From assembly GCA_947490615.1 (NCBI GenBank), contig CANLHK010000002.1, positions 1-64,000 on the forward strand: a stretch of DNA of 64,000 nt. Direction: 5' to 3'. The notes below the pieces were generated by a model. The model was not told where the DNA came from and ran no database searches. It saw only the letters and a list, made by a program, of their open reading frames with translations. Made by a program: the position numbers and the translations under genes. Source of the stretch: Planctomycetaceae bacterium. Lineage in GTDB: Bacteria; Planctomycetota; Phycisphaerae; Phycisphaerales; SM1A02. This document shows, piece by piece, positions 1-7,903 of the stretch. Every line of letters starts with the position of its first letter. Position 1 is the first letter of the stretch.

Positions 1-82
1 CAGGGCGTTCACTCTGAACCGTTCGGCGTGCCAGTTTCGCGCGCGCATTCGTTGCACGCGGCCTTGCGCCGCTGATGGGAAG

Positions 83-156
83 TAGGGCGGGCTGGATTCG
101 AACCAGCGTCTTATCGATTATGAGTCGACGGCTCTAGACCGCTGAGCTACCGCCCC
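83..156 (-). tRNA. tRNA with CAU anticodon (elongator Met, or Ile2 if lysidine-modified)
   Basis: On the minus strand a full cloverleaf folds: a 7-bp acceptor stem (GGGGCGG with CCGCCCU, the first pair G-U), D-stem GCUC/GAGC, anticodon stem GUCGA/UCGAU with loop CUCAUAA, and T-arm GCUGG-UUCGAAU-CCAGC. The discriminator is A and no CCA is encoded. The loop gives anticodon CAU, so it is elongator tRNA-Met or the tRNA-Ile that TilS converts to read AUA. It is not the initiator, which would have three G-C pairs flanking the anticodon loop. The first 23 nt coincide with the last 23 nt of the upstream flavoprotein gene on the same strand. Confidence 0.93.
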
Positions 157-1417
157 GAGGAAGTTGAGTGTACTCGGCGTCTCGCAGCGCTTTGCCCGCG
201 ATGAAACCTGTCGCCCACGCCCATTGAAAGTTGAAGCCGCCGATGCGACCGTCGACATCGAGGATCTCGCCGACGAACTGAAGCCGCGGACAGAGGCGCG
301 ACTCCATTGTGTCGAGCTTCACCTCCGAAAGCGGCACGCCTCCCATGGTGACTTCTGCGTAGGTGAAGCCGCGATCACCTTCGACATGGAGTGGAAGCGC
401 GCACGCTGCGCTGGTCAGCGACTTTCGTTGGGCGCGGGTGAGTTGGCGCAGGCTGGTCGCAGGATCGATCGCTGCAACTTCGCAGAGCGCGCGCGCCAAT
501 CGTTCGGGCACGACTTCGCGAAGAAACGCGAGCGGGTTTGCCGCGCGGCTCGCGAGGATCTTGGCATCCAGCGTTTCCTCACGCTCGTTGGGAACAAAGT
601 TCGCGAACAAACCAGCCTCGGCATCATCTTGCATCGCCGCTCGCCAATAGCGACTCATGTCCAAGGCACAGGGACCAGACAGTCCAAAGTGCGTGCAGAG
701 AAGCGAGTTGGTGAACTCCTTGAGCACCTTGTCCGATCCGCTCCTGAGTGTGAGCGTCGCGTTGAGCGTGAGCCCAGAGAGTGCGCGCAGCGGATGTGTC
801 CCAGGCAGGATCAGTGGAACGAGCGCAGGAAACACCTGCGATGTCACGCTGTGCCCGAGTGCGCGGGCAAACTCGTAGCCCGCGCCGTCGGATCCACTCT
901 TGGGGAGTGCCTTGCCGCCTGTCGCGAGAATGACGCGGGCTGCGCGCAGCTCGCCCCAATCTCCGCGCACTACAAACTCGCCGTTGGCGTCGCGCTCAAC
1001 CGCGGTGACGCGCTGCGGATGGCGAATCTCAACACCCGCATCCCGCGCGGCATGGAGCAACGCGTTGAGAATCGTGCGCGCATCGTCCGTGGTGGGAAAG
1101 AGCTTGCCAGTCTCTTCGCGCTTGAGGGTGACGCCGTAGGCCTCGAAGAAGTGCACGGTGTCGTCGACACCAAATCGGCGCAGCACATTCTTGATCGCGT
1201 GCGGAGAACTGCCTGCGTACGCGAGCTCATCGACGGCATGGTGTGTGACATTGCACCGCCCACCACCCGCGACGAGAATCTTGGCACCAAGCGTCTTGGC
1301 GCCGTCGAGCGCCACGACGCGCGCACCCGCGCGGCCTGCATGAATCGCCGCGAAGAGTCCCGCAGCGCCAGCGCCGACGACGATCACATCGATCGGCCGC
1401 TGGTCGGGTGCCGTCAC
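134..1417 (-). CDS. HI0933/YhiN-type NAD(P)/FAD-dependent oxidoreductase
   Basis: 427-residue flavoprotein of the HI0933 (YhiN/BaiN-like) family. A Rossmann FAD motif GAGAAG lies at residues 15-20, followed by the family hallmark GGGRCN at about 51-56, a second dinucleotide segment ILATGGKALPKSG near 162-175, and the C-terminal GGFNFQWAWATGF that closes the FAD site. Family members are cytosolic reductases, mostly of unknown substrate. The start is GTG at 1417, overlapping the stop of the upstream carboxypeptidase gene by 4 nt (GTGA), so it is probably translated by coupling. The last residues, GGSSAV plus the TAG stop, are encoded by the 5' end of the tRNA gene on the same strand. These extra residues lie beyond the usual family C-terminus. 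Confidence 0.9.
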   Translation of the reverse strand: MTAPDQRPIDVIVVGAGAAGLFAAIHAGRAGARVVALDGAKTLGAKILVAGGGRCNVTHHAVDELAYAGSSPHAIKNVLRRFGVDDTVHFFEAYGVTLKREETGKLFPTTDDARTILNALLHAARDAGVEIRHPQRVTAVERDANGEFVVRGDWGELRAARVILATGGKALPKSGSDGAGYEFARALGHSVTSQVFPALVPLILPGTHPLRALSGLTLNATLTLRSGSDKVLKEFTNSLLCTHFGLSGPCALDMSRYWRAAMQDDAEAGLFANFVPNEREETLDAKILASRAANPLAFLREVVPERLARALCEVAAIDPATSLRQLTRAQRKSLTSAACALPLHVEGDRGFTYAEVTMGGVPLSEVKLDTMESRLCPRLQFVGEILDVDGRIGGFNFQWAWATGFIAGKALRDAEYTQLPRGGSSAV

Positions 1418-3198
1418 TTCGCCACCGTCTCCGCTGGATCAACTGCCTTGAGCTTCACGCTCGTCGACGCATCGATGGCTTTCTCGGCCGTGAACTCCAC
1501 GCCGATCTCTCCACCTTCAAGCCCGTGCGCGAGGAAGCGCACGAACGCAGAACTTCGGCCAGGCACACCTGACTCGAGTTGAACAACCATCGGCGTCTCA
1601 CGCTCGGGCGTGAACACACGGTCATAGCGACGATCGACCGAGCCTGAGGCGAGGATCGTCACGCCCATCTTTGGCACGAGCTTGATGCGATCGGCGATTC
1701 CGATGCCAGCCTGCGCGGCGCGCGAGGTGCGTGATGGAATGAGCGCATCATTGCGCAGTTCGAGTGTGACTTCCCAGAGGTCCTTACCAAGCGCTCGCAC
1801 CAAAGTTGGGCCGAACGAGACTCGCGGCATCTCCGCTGCGTGAAAGAGCGTGAAGGCCATATTGCGATGGCACTCTTCTTCGAGCATGAAGGCGGGTGGA
1901 ATGCGCGAAGACCACTTGTTGCTGCCGCCGACGAGCACGGTGCCGTGGAACGGGTGATTCACTTCCCGCAGCGGCGTGTTGGTCTGACCAAGCAGCACGG
2001 ATTTGCGCCACAAGTTGAGCATCTCATTGCTTGGATTGGCTCCATTCTGGGAGATGCGCTTGTCGGTCCAAAGTTCGTTGGTGTAGCTCACGATGCCAAG
2101 GCTCTCGGCGAGCCAGTTCACAAACCCGCCATGCACGGGATAGAGATCCGAGTGAATCACCATGAGCGTGTAGCCAGGAAGCATCTGCTCGCCAACTTTG
2201 CCGATCGCTTCGTAGGTGGCGCGATCGCCCGCGTACAACGCGTCGCGTTGCGGCACACCAGGTCCGCGCAGAATCATGCCGCCCGCATTGTGGTAGGCCT
2301 GACCTGCTGCGATGTTCTGCTTGGTCATGATGAAGCGCGCGATGGCGGCAGTCTCGGGATAGGAGAAGGGCCAGTCGCCGGCGCCGCTTTGCACATGATC
2401 AGGGTTCCAACCCGCTGGCCAGTTGCGATTCATGTCGTAACCGCCAGGGCCGTCTTCGTTGATCTGCCCGTCGCCGTCGTTGTCGATGCCTTCCATGCCT
2501 GCCATCGACCAGTCGCCGCGACGGATGGTGCCATCGGCGCGAGGCAGCGGCTCGACGCGTTCCATGTCGTCGGGATTCAGTTCGCTGCGTTTATGCGTGC
2601 CGTTGGGATCGCGCCGCCACATCATGCCGACCGAACCATCGCCGTCGAGATCATCGGGACCATCTTCATCGGCCACGCCGTCGCGGTCGTCGTCGGTCGG
2701 TTGGTGACCAGTGCGTGACGAGTGCGGACTGTTCTGCAGATCAAACCAATTCTGTCGCCCGTCAGGATTCGCGCAGGGCACGAAGTAGAACGCGCTGCGA
2801 TCCACGAGTTGCGTGACCGCTTCAACCTTGCCGTACTGCTCCACGAGATACCACGCGGTGTAGAGCACCGTCTCACTGGCCTGAATCTCGTTGCCGTGGA
2901 TGTTGCCATCGATGTACATCGCCGGCTTTGCGGTGTCGGGACCAGTCTTGGGATTGTTGAGGACGAGCGCGAACACTGGTCGACCCTGTGAGGAGTTGCC
3001 GAGATCGAGGTAGGTCAGCAACGACGGATGCGCCGCTGCGAGCGCTTTCGATTCGGCGACGAGTTCCTTGTGATCGCGGTAGTGGTCGAAGCGAAGCGCC
3101 GACTTGGCATCAACGCGATCTTGTGCCACGGCGATTGCGCCAATGGGAGCGTGCACGAGGAGCGTGCTCACGATGGTTAGGGTGCGAACGAGCGTCAT
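1414..3198 (-). CDS. M14-family zinc carboxypeptidase, secreted
   Basis: 594-residue M14 metallocarboxypeptidase. A signal peptide occupies roughly residues 1-25. Zinc ligands are H101 and E104 (HGNE in YIDGNIHGNE) and H303 (AYHNAGG). A substrate-binding Asn-Arg pair occurs in DMNRNWP (about 255-261), and the general-base Glu is probably E375 in TNELW. Two Asp-rich, EF-hand-like segments (about 169-190 and 239-253, with DxDxDG spacing) are inserted between the first zinc motif and the third ligand, so calcium binding is likely. It should act outside the cytoplasm on peptides or cell-wall peptides; the substrate cannot be read from sequence. The ATG at 3198 overlaps the stop of the upstream paralogue (ATGA), so the two should be made together. 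Confidence 0.88.
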   Translation of the reverse strand: MTLVRTLTIVSTLLVHAPIGAIAVAQDRVDAKSALRFDHYRDHKELVAESKALAAAHPSLLTYLDLGNSSQGRPVFALVLNNPKTGPDTAKPAMYIDGNIHGNEIQASETVLYTAWYLVEQYGKVEAVTQLVDRSAFYFVPCANPDGRQNWFDLQNSPHSSRTGHQPTDDDRDGVADEDGPDDLDGDGSVGMMWRRDPNGTHKRSELNPDDMERVEPLPRADGTIRRGDWSMAGMEGIDNDGDGQINEDGPGGYDMNRNWPAGWNPDHVQSGAGDWPFSYPETAAIARFIMTKQNIAAGQAYHNAGGMILRGPGVPQRDALYAGDRATYEAIGKVGEQMLPGYTLMVIHSDLYPVHGGFVNWLAESLGIVSYTNELWTDKRISQNGANPSNEMLNLWRKSVLLGQTNTPLREVNHPFHGTVLVGGSNKWSSRIPPAFMLEEECHRNMAFTLFHAAEMPRVSFGPTLVRALGKDLWEVTLELRNDALIPSRTSRAAQAGIGIADRIKLVPKMGVTILASGSVDRRYDRVFTPERETPMVVQLESGVPGRSSAFVRFLAHGLEGGEIGVEFTAEKAIDASTSVKLKAVDPAETVAK

Positions 3199-5006
3199 GG
3201 CTTGGTCTCCTTCTCCACGCGGATTTCTCGCGTGAGTGTGTCAAAGAATGGTCCAGAGACCGTGGCGTTCAGCGCGCCACCTGCGGGCAGTCGCACAATC
3301 CAAGTGAATTCCTGCGAGGCGCCAGGAGCGATTCGTTCGAGCTTGTGCACAGGTCGGCCTGAAAGCAACGCGTCAAACGGAACAGGCGTGGTTCCGCCAT
3401 GAAGGAGGAGCCGCACGACCACGGGTGGAACGACATCGGTGGTTCGTCCCATCTCGGTCGTGGTGCCGATGGTGCCCGTGTTGGTTACGCGGAGTTCGAT
3501 GCGCACGAGTCCGTCGGTGAGTGGCGTCACGCGCGGTTGGCTCACTTCGATGGCGGGACGCTTGGCTGCGAGCGCTACGACAAACGGCGCCGTGCGTTTG
3601 GCGAGATCACGCGCTTGCACAATCGTTGGGCATTCTCGATAGAACGGCATGAAGCCGCCGATCTCGCAGCTGCCGTAGATCGGATGCTTGAACAAGTGCC
3701 ACTCGACAAAGCCGGTCTTGTAGACCTTGTCGGCGAGTTCGAGCCACGCAGCTTGCTCGGCGTCGCCTGGTTCGAGCTTGACGGGTGGAGTTTCTTTCGC
3801 TGCGTCAGGCTTCGCGTCTGCAGGCTTCGCGTCTTCAGGTTTCGCGGCGTCAGGCTTTGGTGCTTCTGGCTTGGGAACTTCAGGTCGCGCCCAGCCGTTG
3901 GCTGCGACGGCTGCGACCCCGCGGTGATTCGCCAACCACAAGACGAGTGAGCCGCCAAGATCAGCATTCTGTGAGCGCTCGATCTTGGTCGACTCCTTCC
4001 AGAGCTTGGCGTAGTCGCGATACAGCGCGTGGTCTTCCGAAAGGTAGACCATCGGCGTGCGACCAGTGAAGTCCTTGTCCTTGGTCTCAGGAAAGGCGAC
4101 GAGTGTGTCGTGTCGGCCGAAGACGACCGCGGTCACGATGTCGGAATGGTCGCGCACAAACTTCGCGATCGCCAAGGACTCGGGTTCGCTGAGTTGATAG
4201 GGCCCCGCATCCCGACTGAACTCTGGCCAGCGGTGCGGGAAATTCTTGTCGAGGTCAACGCCACCGTCCGCATCTTCACCCGAGCGTCCATCAAGATCGT
4301 TGTCGACCGCTTCGGGGTGGAGATCGTGGGTGGCGCGCTCGCCCTTCTCTTTGTTGGCGGGTCGAACGATGCGCGGATCGGCGGCATCGAGGAGGTGCGT
4401 CGCGCTCTCGCCTGGAGGAGTGACGCGTCGAAGCGTGAGGATCTGGCCATCGCCGTCATAGTCGCCAGGCGCATCTTCGTCGGTCTGCCCGTCGCGATCG
4501 TCGTCGACGATGCGCGCGTTGGTGGCGCGCATGGCGTTGCGGCTGATGGCGAAGTCGCGCGCGTCGGGATTGCCCGTGGGGATGGCGTAGATCCGCATGG
4601 TGTCGAGGATCTCGGCGTGCTCGCGCAGTAGGACTTCGAGCGCGCCGAAGACCTGTTCGGTTGAGCCGAGGTTGACGCCGTCCATGCCGCCGACAAGCAG
4701 CAACGCGGGACGCTTCTTCGTCATGTCCTGTTCACCAAGCACCAGTGCTTCGAGAGGACGGCCTTCGCGCGACACGCCGAGTTGAACGATTGAACTCTTC
4801 CCAGGCGCCATGTTCGCGCCAGCAATGAGTCGTTCACTCGTGGTCTCTTGTCGGGGATATCCGAAGGGAGCCAGCGGTCCAGGCTCAAGCGGAGCGGGCT
4901 CAACTTGCGGTGCGTCAGGCTTCGGTGGATCGGCGCACACAGGCAGCGCAGGAAACAGCGGCGAGAGGAGCAACGCGAGCGTCGCACGCGTGAGGGCGTG
5001 AATCAT
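3195..5006 (-). CDS. M14-like protein lacking catalytic residues (probable pseudopeptidase)
   Basis: 603-residue paralogue of the downstream carboxypeptidase, with signal peptide (about 1-25). The fold is recognisable from collinear landmarks: GNPDAR (about 145-150), Asp-rich EF-hand-like repeats (168-190 and 235-250), and DLDKNFPHRW matching DMNRNWP of the neighbour. At the zinc site HGNE is replaced by D109-G-V-N112, the Asn-Arg pair is Asp-Lys, and the TNELW glutamate is missing (AANGW). Only the third His (H299) remains. A Pro/Ala/Lys-rich linker of repeated KPxxAKP type is inserted before the C-terminal part, which ends in a beta-rich region. This suggests a non-catalytic partner, binding or inhibitory subunit. 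It is first in the operon, with TATCCT 7 nt before the ATG. Confidence 0.82.
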   Translation of the reverse strand: MIHALTRATLALLLSPLFPALPVCADPPKPDAPQVEPAPLEPGPLAPFGYPRQETTSERLIAGANMAPGKSSIVQLGVSREGRPLEALVLGEQDMTKKRPALLLVGGMDGVNLGSTEQVFGALEVLLREHAEILDTMRIYAIPTGNPDARDFAISRNAMRATNARIVDDDRDGQTDEDAPGDYDGDGQILTLRRVTPPGESATHLLDAADPRIVRPANKEKGERATHDLHPEAVDNDLDGRSGEDADGGVDLDKNFPHRWPEFSRDAGPYQLSEPESLAIAKFVRDHSDIVTAVVFGRHDTLVAFPETKDKDFTGRTPMVYLSEDHALYRDYAKLWKESTKIERSQNADLGGSLVLWLANHRGVAAVAANGWARPEVPKPEAPKPDAAKPEDAKPADAKPDAAKETPPVKLEPGDAEQAAWLELADKVYKTGFVEWHLFKHPIYGSCEIGGFMPFYRECPTIVQARDLAKRTAPFVVALAAKRPAIEVSQPRVTPLTDGLVRIELRVTNTGTIGTTTEMGRTTDVVPPVVVRLLLHGGTTPVPFDALLSGRPVHKLERIAPGASQEFTWIVRLPAGGALNATVSGPFFDTLTREIRVEKETKP

Positions 5007-5013
5007 GGCGCAG

Positions 5014-5019
5014 AGGATA
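5014..5019 (-). promoter_or_regulatory. TATCCT, candidate -10 of the M14 operon (short leader)
   Basis: TATCCT ends 7 nt before the ATG at 5006, with no Shine-Dalgarno between. It fits the TANNNT-plus-start pattern repeated in this window. No convincing -35 is visible. Confidence 0.5.
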
Positions 5020-5039
5020 TCCGCAGTCGCGCGATCGCT

Positions 5040-5861
5040 TCAAAGCTCGGTATCGAGTTTCGCACCTTCAAACAGGTAGAGACCTACGAGCCAGTTCTCC
5101 ACGAGGTACGGCTCGACCTTGAAGGTGCCTTCGATGGTGCCGAAATTGATGGTGTGTCGCTTCCAGCCCTTGATCTCTGTGGCGAGCTTGACCTCGATCG
5201 CGTCGTAGGGTGTTGGTGGGATGCCGATGCAGCATCCGTCCCATTGGTTGAGCATCAAGAGACACTCGCTCGAGGTCGGAGCCACCAGTGGAAACGCGAG
5301 GTATCCGCTGATTCGCACGCGTTTGCCCGAGAGAAATGCGATGCGGGCTGGAAGCTTCTTCTCACCGAGTCGCGGCATGTAGTCTTCCTGCGCACTCGCG
5401 AGAAACTCCCACGAGACTTCGTAGGGCGCTTCGACCGTGCCTTCTCCGCGAATCGTCCAGGCGTCGTCTGCCGAGATGCTGCCATCGGCGAGCTTCACAA
5501 ACTTACTCGGGAGCAATTCAGCCGAGGGAATGGTGGGGAGCTCAGGTTCGAAGGTGCTCCCTGCTGCAATCGCTGAAGCGGTCGGTGGCTTTGGCTCGGG
5601 ACTCGGTTGTTGCGATGATTCCACCGGTGTTGGTTTCGGCGGCACGACGGGAGGCGTCGTGATCGGAGGAATCGGCGTCGTCGCACTCGGCGGAGTGACG
5701 GGCTGCGGCGGAGTAGGCGTGATCGGTTCAGGCGAGAGGGTTGGTGTCGTCGGCTCGTCGATTGCCGAGAGCGCGTCGTGTGCGTTGTTCGCAGGCGGCT
5801 GGAAGAGCACGATGAGCGCGCCAAGCAAGAGCAGTGTGACGATGGTCCAGATGATCTTCAT
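5040..5861 (-). CDS. DUF3299 protein, membrane-anchored
   Basis: 273 residues: an N-terminal membrane segment (about 5-20) with no cleavage site, then a long Pro/Thr-rich spacer (about 25-95), then a C-terminal DUF3299 domain (about 140-273). The domain motifs include VRISGYLAFPL, a Ser-x-Cys segment and GCCIGIPP, a Cys pair that could bind metal or form a disulfide. It is third in an operon after an ABC ATPase and permease, 15 nt downstream of the permease, with GGAG about 10 nt before the ATG. DUF3299 proteins recur beside FtsX-like ABC transporters; from memory, the zinc-regulated zrg locus of Vibrio is an example. That makes a periplasmic partner for metal-related transport plausible. The exact function is unknown. 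Confidence 0.75.
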   Translation of the reverse strand: MKIIWTIVTLLLLGALIVLFQPPANNAHDALSAIDEPTTPTLSPEPITPTPPQPVTPPSATTPIPPITTPPVVPPKPTPVESSQQPSPEPKPPTASAIAAGSTFEPELPTIPSAELLPSKFVKLADGSISADDAWTIRGEGTVEAPYEVSWEFLASAQEDYMPRLGEKKLPARIAFLSGKRVRISGYLAFPLVAPTSSECLLMLNQWDGCCIGIPPTPYDAIEVKLATEIKGWKRHTINFGTIEGTFKVEPYLVENWLVGLYLFEGAKLDTEL

Positions 5862-5876
5862 GAGAACAACACTCCA

Positions 5877-7169
5877 TCATCCGATCGGTCGAAGTCCACG
5901 CGCCACTGAAGTGCGATAGGCGAGAACCGCGGGCACCACGCCTGCGAGTGCGGCCAACAGCGTCGTTCCCATGGCGACGAGCACAGCGCTGCGCGCATCA
6001 GGCTCAGGCGCGATCACGATGCCGTGCGCGCCGAGCAACCACTGCGTGGCGACGAACAACACCAAGAGACAAATGGCCACGCCGAAGAGCGCGCCGACCA
6101 GTCCGACGATCGTGCTCTCGGTGAGCACCAGCCAGAAGATGCGGCCTTGACTGGCTCCAAGTACGCGAAGAATCGCCACCTGTCGTCGTCTCTCCGACAT
6201 CGAGTTGATCATCGACAGCAGAATGGCGACGCCTGAAGAGAGCAGCGTTGCACCAGCCATCGCCAGAAAGAGCACATCGATGCTCTTGACGATCCCGAAG
6301 AGTCGCGCCACTTCGTTCGAGGGGATAGCGACTGTGATGGAGCCGTCTCGGCGCAGGCGGTCGTACTGCGAGACCAAGGCTGGCGGCGCACTCGACGCCT
6401 CGCGGGAGGGAAGTCGCAGAAGTGCGCCGGTGACCACGCGGTCGCCATCGGTGAGATCCGCGGGAGTGACGGTACGACTTGCGCCTTCACGCTCAAAGCG
6501 GTCATGCGCGTGAAGAATCCACGAGGACTCGAGTGTGCCAAACAGCGCGCGATCGTGCGGCGAACCGGTGGGAGCGACGATGCCGACGACGGTGAACTCG
6601 TACTCGCGATGCTCATGCGCGTGCTCGGCGCTGCCATCACCGCCATCTTCGCGTGACTTGCCTGAACCGTGCGTCAGCGTGAGCTTGGCGCCGAGCCGCA
6701 GACCTGTTTCACGCGCGACGGCACTGCCGAGGACGAGCTCAAAGTTCTTGTCGAACACGCGACCTTCGGCGATGCGCCACGGCTCGCCGAGTACGGGTTC
6801 GAAGCTGCTGAAGAATCCTGCATCCGTGGCCACCACAGGAAAGCCGCGGTAGCTGTCACCGATAGCAGTGGGGACGAACATCGCCCACGGAAAGGACGCG
6901 CGCAGCTCTGCGAGCTTCGTCGCATCGATCGGAGCCTTCGGTGCGTTGGCGTAGAAGAGTCCGTTGAGCACACTGACCAACGGGCTTCCGTCGCGTGACA
7001 CCAACAGGTGCGCGTTTCCCGTGCCGCGCTCAAACGCCCTTTCACCTGCGCTGCGCAACGAGAGGATTGAGAGCATGAGCCCCGCGCTCACCGCCACGAG
7101 CAGCACCACGACGATCGACGAGAACGCGCGCGTTTGCAAGCTTCGCAACACGATCGTGAGATCGCTCAT
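5877..7169 (-). CDS. FtsX/MacB-type ABC transporter permease with His-rich loop
   Basis: 430-residue permease. An N-terminal membrane segment (about 20-40) is followed by a MacB-like periplasmic domain to about 285, then three C-terminal membrane helices of FtsX type (about 290-320, 345-375, 390-415). The periplasmic domain has a short Asp/His-rich stretch near residues 180-195 (EHAHEHREYE), typical of the permease subfamily that travels with DUF3299 and suggestive of zinc or copper binding. The ATG at 7169 overlaps the ATPase stop by 4 nt (ATGA). Type VII (MacB-like) systems act mechanically on periplasmic substrates rather than transporting through a channel. The substrate here is inferred only. 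Confidence 0.87.
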   Translation of the reverse strand: MSDLTIVLRSLQTRAFSSIVVVLLVAVSAGLMLSILSLRSAGERAFERGTGNAHLLVSRDGSPLVSVLNGLFYANAPKAPIDATKLAELRASFPWAMFVPTAIGDSYRGFPVVATDAGFFSSFEPVLGEPWRIAEGRVFDKNFELVLGSAVARETGLRLGAKLTLTHGSGKSREDGGDGSAEHAHEHREYEFTVVGIVAPTGSPHDRALFGTLESSWILHAHDRFEREGASRTVTPADLTDGDRVVTGALLRLPSREASSAPPALVSQYDRLRRDGSITVAIPSNEVARLFGIVKSIDVLFLAMAGATLLSSGVAILLSMINSMSERRRQVAILRVLGASQGRIFWLVLTESTIVGLVGALFGVAICLLVLFVATQWLLGAHGIVIAPEPDARSAVLVAMGTTLLAALAGVVPAVLAYRTSVARGLRPIG

Positions 7170-7879
7170 GCGCGCGCTCCTTCACCCACCGAAGCGCCAA
7201 CCGTCAGTGCCTCAAGAATCTGTCGGCGTTCAAAGTGCTGCGCCAGCGAGGGGTCGTGCGAAACAACCAACAACGCAGCGCCTTGCTCGCGACAGGCGTC
7301 GCGCAGGACGCGCACGGCATTGAGCGCGTTCTCAGGATCGAGCGAGGCAGTCGGCTCATCGGCCAAGACAAGAGTCGGTTGGCACGCCAAGGCGCGGGCC
7401 ACGGCGACGCGTTGCTGTTGACCGACCGAGAGTTCTTCGACCCGCGCGTCGAGTCGCTCGATGCCGAGCGAGCGCAGCAAGGTTTCGGCGCGGGCGCAAG
7501 ACTCGGCGCTGACGAGGTCACTCATCAAGAGCGCGGCGAGAACATTTTCCAGTGCGGAGAAGCCTTGGAGCAGGTTGAAGGTCTGGAAGACCATGCCAAT
7601 CGAGCGGCCGCGAAATCGATCGCGCGCCGCGCCCTTCAGCGCATGCATGTCCTGTGCGCCAATCTGCACGGTGCCTGAGGTCGGGTCGATGAGGCCAGCG
7701 ATGAGTTGAAGCAGCGTGCTCTTGCCACAGCCTGAGCGTCCGACAAGAAGTAACTCCTCGCCGCGTCGAAGCGTGAGCGAAGGGAGTTGGAGCTCAAAGC
7801 CTTGCTTGCCTGCGCCGCGATCGGGATAGCGGAAGTGCAGCCGCGCAATCTCCAGCGCGAAGGACGGGTGACTCGACAT
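7166..7879 (-). CDS. ABC transporter ATP-binding protein (MacB/LolD type)
   Basis: 237-residue ATPase. Walker A GRSGCGKST is at residues 47-55, with Q-loop VFQTFNLL, signature LSVGQQQRVAVARA, Walker B LVLADEP and H-loop VVSHD. It energises the permease encoded immediately downstream. The open frame extends upstream to 8212, but that part runs antisense to the divergent lipoprotein gene and resembles nothing. The ATG at 7879 begins a normal family N-terminus (MSSHPSFALEIARLHF). TACAGT ends 8 nt upstream and overlaps the candidate promoter hexamer of the divergent gene. Confidence 0.9.
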   Translation of the reverse strand: MSSHPSFALEIARLHFRYPDRGAGKQGFELQLPSLTLRRGEELLLVGRSGCGKSTLLQLIAGLIDPTSGTVQIGAQDMHALKGAARDRFRGRSIGMVFQTFNLLQGFSALENVLAALLMSDLVSAESCARAETLLRSLGIERLDARVEELSVGQQQRVAVARALACQPTLVLADEPTASLDPENALNAVRVLRDACREQGAALLVVSHDPSLAQHFERRQILEALTVGASVGEGARA

Positions 7880-7887
7880 ACGGTGAA

Positions 7888-7893
7888 ACTGTA
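7888..7893 (-). promoter_or_regulatory. TACAGT, candidate -10 of the ABC/DUF3299 operon
   Basis: On the minus strand TACAGT ends 8 nt before the ATPase ATG (7879). It overlaps the divergent TATCGT by two bases, so the two promoters may be mutually exclusive. Confidence 0.45.
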
Positions 7894-7897
7894 TCGT
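7892..7897 (+). promoter_or_regulatory. TATCGT, candidate -10 of the lipoprotein gene (leaderless)
   Basis: TATCGT is followed by exactly 6 nt and then ATG (7904), the spacing expected if transcription starts at the start codon. Confidence 0.5.
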
Positions 7898-7903
7898 GGC
7901 GTG

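Noticed and set aside
164-1582. Long plus-strand frame opposite the flavoprotein gene
   Set aside because: Antisense shadow of a well-recognised gene; Arg/His-rich translation without family motifs. GC-rich codon use leaves such frames open.
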